In this document: in pieces, positions 63,903-64,000 of the stretch
Layout: every line of letters starts with the position of its first letter
Numbering within the stretch: position 1 is the stretch's first letter
Assembly (NCBI GenBank): GCA_963677475.2
Contig: CAXXQD010000021.1
Span: 372,001 to 436,000, forward strand
Direction of reading: 5' to 3'
Source of the DNA: JABMQB01 sp963677475
GTDB lineage: Bacteria > Bacteroidota > Bacteroidia > Bacteroidales > Prolixibacteraceae
DNA: 64,000 nucleotides
The notes under the pieces: generated by a model
What the model was told of the DNA's origin: nothing
Database searches by the model: none
What the model saw: the letters and a program-made list of their open reading frames with translations, nothing else
Program-made: the position numbers and the translations under genes

Positions 63903-64000
63903 TTAACTTTCTACCAGCTTGAAGTCCAATTGTTTGCGTTCAAGGTTTGTTCGCCACACTTTGACTTTTATCGGATCGCCCAGTTGATACTTCTTTTGTG
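63903..64000 (-). CDS. rnr: ribonuclease R, C-terminal end only
   Basis: The last 31 codons of a leftward gene, running off the right edge. The translated end reads KKYQLGDPIKVKVWRTNLER and then KQLDFKLVES. This is the S1 domain end of RNase R, a processive 3'-5' exoribonuclease. The stop codon is at 63903-63905. The identification rests on this short S1 pattern. Confidence 0.75.
   Translation of the reverse strand, partial: QKKYQLGDPIKVKVWRTNLERKQLDFKLVES

Noticed and set aside
1..64000. tRNA, rRNA, CRISPR array, prophage or intact insertion sequence
   Set aside because: I looked for cloverleaf-like, repeat-spacer and transposase signatures in the gaps and among the proteins and found none that could be supported.

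Overview
This window looks like chromosomal DNA of a Bacteroidota member, most likely in or near the Marinilabiliales/Prolixibacteraceae. The evidence is a complete SusC/SusD starch locus, a type IX secretion (T9SS) C-terminal sorting domain, promoters of the Bacteroidota type (TTTG, about 20 bp, TAnnTTTG), many lipoproteins with a Cys-type lipobox, and conserved blocks such as DUF4175/anti-sigma/ybeY/mnmG/apt/uvrC and dut/TPR/DUF4292/EnvC. I see no rRNA, tRNA, CRISPR array or intact mobile element. The genus is inferred only loosely.

Layout. (1) 1-12168: the 3' end of an FtsX/LolE-type permease, tdh and rsgA on the plus strand, then a long leftward operon (DUF4175 protein, RsbW-like kinase, ybeY, mnmG, apt, uvrC). 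One perfect and two imperfect parS (ParB-binding) sites lie at 379-5742. A 436-bp, very AT-rich divergent gap at 11733-12168 carries four TTATWAACA boxes, so the origin of replication may be here. (2) 12169-28337: housekeeping genes (response regulator, ruvB, glutaminyl cyclotransferase, flippase, rpiB, a solo LutB with an Rrf2 regulator, vanZ-like, hemW, dut-TPR-DUF4292-EnvC, Crp/Fnr, OsmC, aldehyde dehydrogenase). (3) 28433-32522: a leftward haem operon (hemN, a HemY-type protoporphyrinogen oxidase, hemH, a small membrane protein). (4) 32696-41871: accessory metabolism. It holds a lipoprotein amidohydrolase, a cluster of REP-like palindromes, a four-gene corrinoid methyl-transfer cassette with a divergent AraC regulator, and a 791-residue fusion of membrane desaturase, Rieske and NqrF-like reductase domains. 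(5) 41983-61035: a starch/maltodextrin locus. Leftward it runs susC, susD, susE, susF and a T9SS-exported alpha-amylase that is broken by a one-base frameshift. In the centre is a LacI regulator with a perfect 16-bp operator. Rightward are a sugar symporter, a GH65 maltose phosphorylase and two GH13 enzymes. (6) 61036-64000: a transglutaminase-like lipoprotein, a TetR regulator and the 3' end of RNase R.

The starch locus reads as a complete pathway. Surface proteins bind and cut starch, SusC/SusD import the oligosaccharides, periplasmic GH13 enzymes shorten them, the symporter brings maltose into the cytoplasm, and the phosphorylase splits it. The most unusual part of the window is the corrinoid cassette at 34488-39088: a UroD-type methyltransferase fused to a thioredoxin-like domain, a B12-binding protein, a CobW GTPase and a stand-alone MetH-activation-type protein. 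Its substrate and methyl acceptor cannot be read from the sequence.
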